From NCBI GenBank assembly GCA_040954595.2, contig CM082587.2, positions 10,540,001-10,604,000 of the forward strand: DNA of 64,000 nucleotides, written 5' to 3'. The position numbers were made by a program, and so were the translations under genes. Below are positions 58,401 through 61,400 of this stretch, one piece after another; position 1 is the stretch's first letter; each line of letters begins with the position of its first letter. Source of the DNA: Balanoglossus misakiensis. Lineage: Eukaryota > Hemichordata. Below the pieces are notes generated by a model that saw only the letters and a list, made by a program, of their open reading frames with translations, was not told where the DNA came from and did not search any database.

Positions 58401-61400
58401 CTGATTGTAATTGAATAACAAGATCTTCAATTGGTTCGGGAAAAAAATGGTGTAGAGTATTTTATCTCATAAATGACATTTGAAGACTTGGGTTTAAAAA
58501 ATTAATGCGGGAAATGTTCGTACCATAATTTTTCGAAATTACCCAAATCTTGTGATCTTTTGACCTCTTTGACCTAAATTCAGAACAAAATTGCAACAAA
58601 TACATATACAATCGCTAGAGTGCTAAAAAACACACAATTTGAGAGGTAGATGACTTTTCTGGCTTTATTTTTGCCGGAGTTACAACTACTTAAGTTTCCC
58701 CTACCCCAATATCAGGGTCTGAAGTCTTGTGCCATTCTTCCGTATCTCTGTATTTGTGTTTTTCTGATCGTAATTGAATAATAGGGTTTTTTATTGGTTT
58801 GAAATAGATTCTGGGAGAGTATTGTATCTTCTAAATGACATTTAAAGACTTATAAGTTCAAAAAAATCGTTCAAGAAATAGTCATTCTACAAATGTTCAG
58901 AATGACCCAAATTTCATGACCTTTTGACCTCTATTGGCCTTAATTCAAAACGAATTACCACCAAAAATATATTATATTGGTAGAGTTCTAAAAAACACAC
59001 AATTTGAGTGGTAGATGACTGTTCTGGGTTTATTTTTGCCGGAGTTACAAGAACTTAAGTTTCCCCTACCCTTAAATCTGAGTGGAAAATTGGATGCCTT
59101 TCTGTCGTTTCTCCTTATTTGTGTTTTTCTGGTCATAAATGAATAATAAGATTTTCTATTGGTTTGAAATACATTCTGGGAGAGTATTTTATCTTCTGAA
59201 TGACATTTAAAGACTTAAGTTCAAAACTATCGTTCAAGAAATAGTCATACTACAAATTTTCAGAATGACCCAAATTTCATGACCTTTTGACCTCTATTGA
59301 CCTCAATTCAAAACGAATTACCACCAAAATATATTATATTGGTAGAGTTCTAAAAGACACACAATTTGAGTGGTAAATGACTGTTCTGGCTTTAGTTTTG
59401 CTGGAGATACAGCAATTTAAAGTTCCCCTACCCCCAAAATTTGGGTCGGAAATTTTTATGTTCTTACATTAGTTTTTGAGGGAAAAAATGCAGAAAGCTA
59501 CTCGATAGGCAGGGCTATCACCCCAATTTATAATCTAGAGATATAGGCCTTTCCAAAAAACCACATGAGGCTTTGTCCATCTTTCTGATACCAATTCATG
59601 AAAAATCGGGTCCTGGCCCATGGACTATATGGCAGTTGGCGGACTCTGTCACATCCTATGTGGCAAACTTTGCTCCCTACCTGGGGGTGAAGTACCTTGA
59701 CAGGAATGACGGGAAAAAACAGGAGAGGGGAGTGGTGAAAAGAATAACGATTGAACTTGTTCAGCCGTTCTGCGGGTACAACCACATCCTCTTCTGTGAC
59801 AGCCTCTTCACAACTGTGTTAACTGCGAGAGAACTGATGGAGATGGGCATGTATATGGTTGGAAGCTTCAACCGACGTAACCGTCGGAGTATGCCGCCCA
59901 TGCTTATTCCCCCCGGGAAAAAGAAGAAGCTTCCACTGAAGGTCGGTGAAATGAAGGCAGCCACCCGAGTCGATTGCCGAATCAACCTGGCAGCTTATCA
60001 GGATAGCAATGCACAGGTGTTGATCCTGAACAACGTTTATCCACCAATTGACACGGAGACAGTTGGCAGTGGTGAGGAAGAGAGAAATGTGCCCCTGAGT
60101 TTGTCGAAGTACCGCGTCTTCATGGGAGGCGTTGACCGCGCTAACCAGAAGCGAAAATACTACCACTGTGGGCGAAAGAACAACCGCTGGTGGGTATACA
60201 TGGCCTGGTACCTGATGGATGTAGCATTGACGAATGCTTACGTATGTTTCAAAGACCTTAACCCCCAGACCAAGGTGAAGCACAAGTTCTTCAACCTACG
60301 TGTTGGGAAGCAACTCATTGGCGGATTCACCAGTCGTGGTCAAGGCAACGTACGGGAAATAGAGCGCACAGTTACTGACAGCTCTTTCATTTTCCCTGGA
60401 AACATACCCCAACACGTCGAAAGTAGATTACCTGGACGGCAGAAAACCTGCAAGCTATGCAGTAGGGAAGGCAAGAGGACCCTTTCTGGACGGCGTTCGG
60501 AGACTGTCATGGGATGTGCGCTCTGCCAAGTGCATTTGCATCAAGGCGAATGCTTCGCCTCGTTCCACCACCATATGATGCTACGAGGAAAGAAGAGCAT
60601 CGGGACACAGTTTCCAGAAGGAGATGTGCGAGTTCGGCAGCCGAGACGGGACAAACCGCTCCGGCGAAGTTCCAGAAACACGGACCATTCCTAAATTATT
60701 CCCCTCCCGAGAGGGTGACACGGGCTTCCGGTGAACCAGCCCTGGCATTTGTGCGGACTTTAGTCATTTTTTTCTGTGGACCCCCACTAAATTATGCCCT
60801 TGAGTAGGGCTACGAGGTGACCGAGCCTCATTTACGGACAATGAAACACGGACTGTGAGAAACGGACAGGTTACTTGCGGACACTGAAACACGGATTGTG
60901 ACATGGGCTCGTCTTGAACGAGCCCCGTTTGCGCGGACTTTAGTCATTTTTTTCTGTGGACCCCCACTAAATTATGCCCTTGAGTAGGGCTACGAGGTGA
61001 CCGAGCCTCATTTACGGACAATGAAACACGGACTGTGAGAAACGGACAGGTTACTTGCGGACACTGAAACACGGATTGTGACATGGGCTTGTCTTGAACG
61101 AGCCCCGTTGCGCGGACTTTAGTCATTTTTTTCTGTGGACCCCCACTAAATTATGCCCTTGAGTAGGGCTACGAGGTGACTGAGCCTCATTTACGGACAA
61201 TGAAACACAGACTGTGAGAAACGGACAGGTTACTTGCAAACACTGAAACACGGATTGTATGATGTTACTGTAACGGTGCACGAATCACTCTTTTTTAGGA
61301 AATAAAGTGCTATTTATGAGGCAACCTGTGGTGGTGTTAATCCCTCTAATATGACGCACAGTAACGGGGGTCTTGTGTAAATAGTCGTCCGGTTCAACAC

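Larger units (their letters stand above)
54948..59627. mobile_element. Nested 4.68-kb giant-palindrome element
   Basis: Inserted in the transposase gene with target duplication TAT (54945-54947 and 59628-59630); without it the gene reads AAGGTATGGCAG. Terminal inverted repeat TAGTCCATGGGCCAG. Left arm 54948-57034 (2.09 kb) and right arm 57452-59627 (2.18 kb) are inverted near-copies around a 417-bp unique core. The duplication TAT does not settle the superfamily. Confidence 0.9.
53376..60694 (+). pseudogene. piggyBac transposase, frameshifted and split by a nested insertion
   Basis: Roughly 870 codons in three pieces: 53376-54062, 54065-54944 and 59628-60694. The first piece is a charged, repeat-rich N-terminus ([11 protein letters not shown] recurs). 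A run of eight A at 54056-54063 causes a frame change; one more A would join KKAVKK to [11 protein letters not shown]. The core has the catalytic acidic residues: first Asp in [13 protein letters not shown], second in [11 protein letters not shown], third in [11 protein letters not shown]. This is the DDD set of piggyBac transposases. The C-terminus has a Cys/His-rich end ([23 protein letters not shown]). The nested element cuts between FKV and WQLADS. It cuts and pastes DNA at TTAA; this copy cannot act. Confidence 0.92.
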
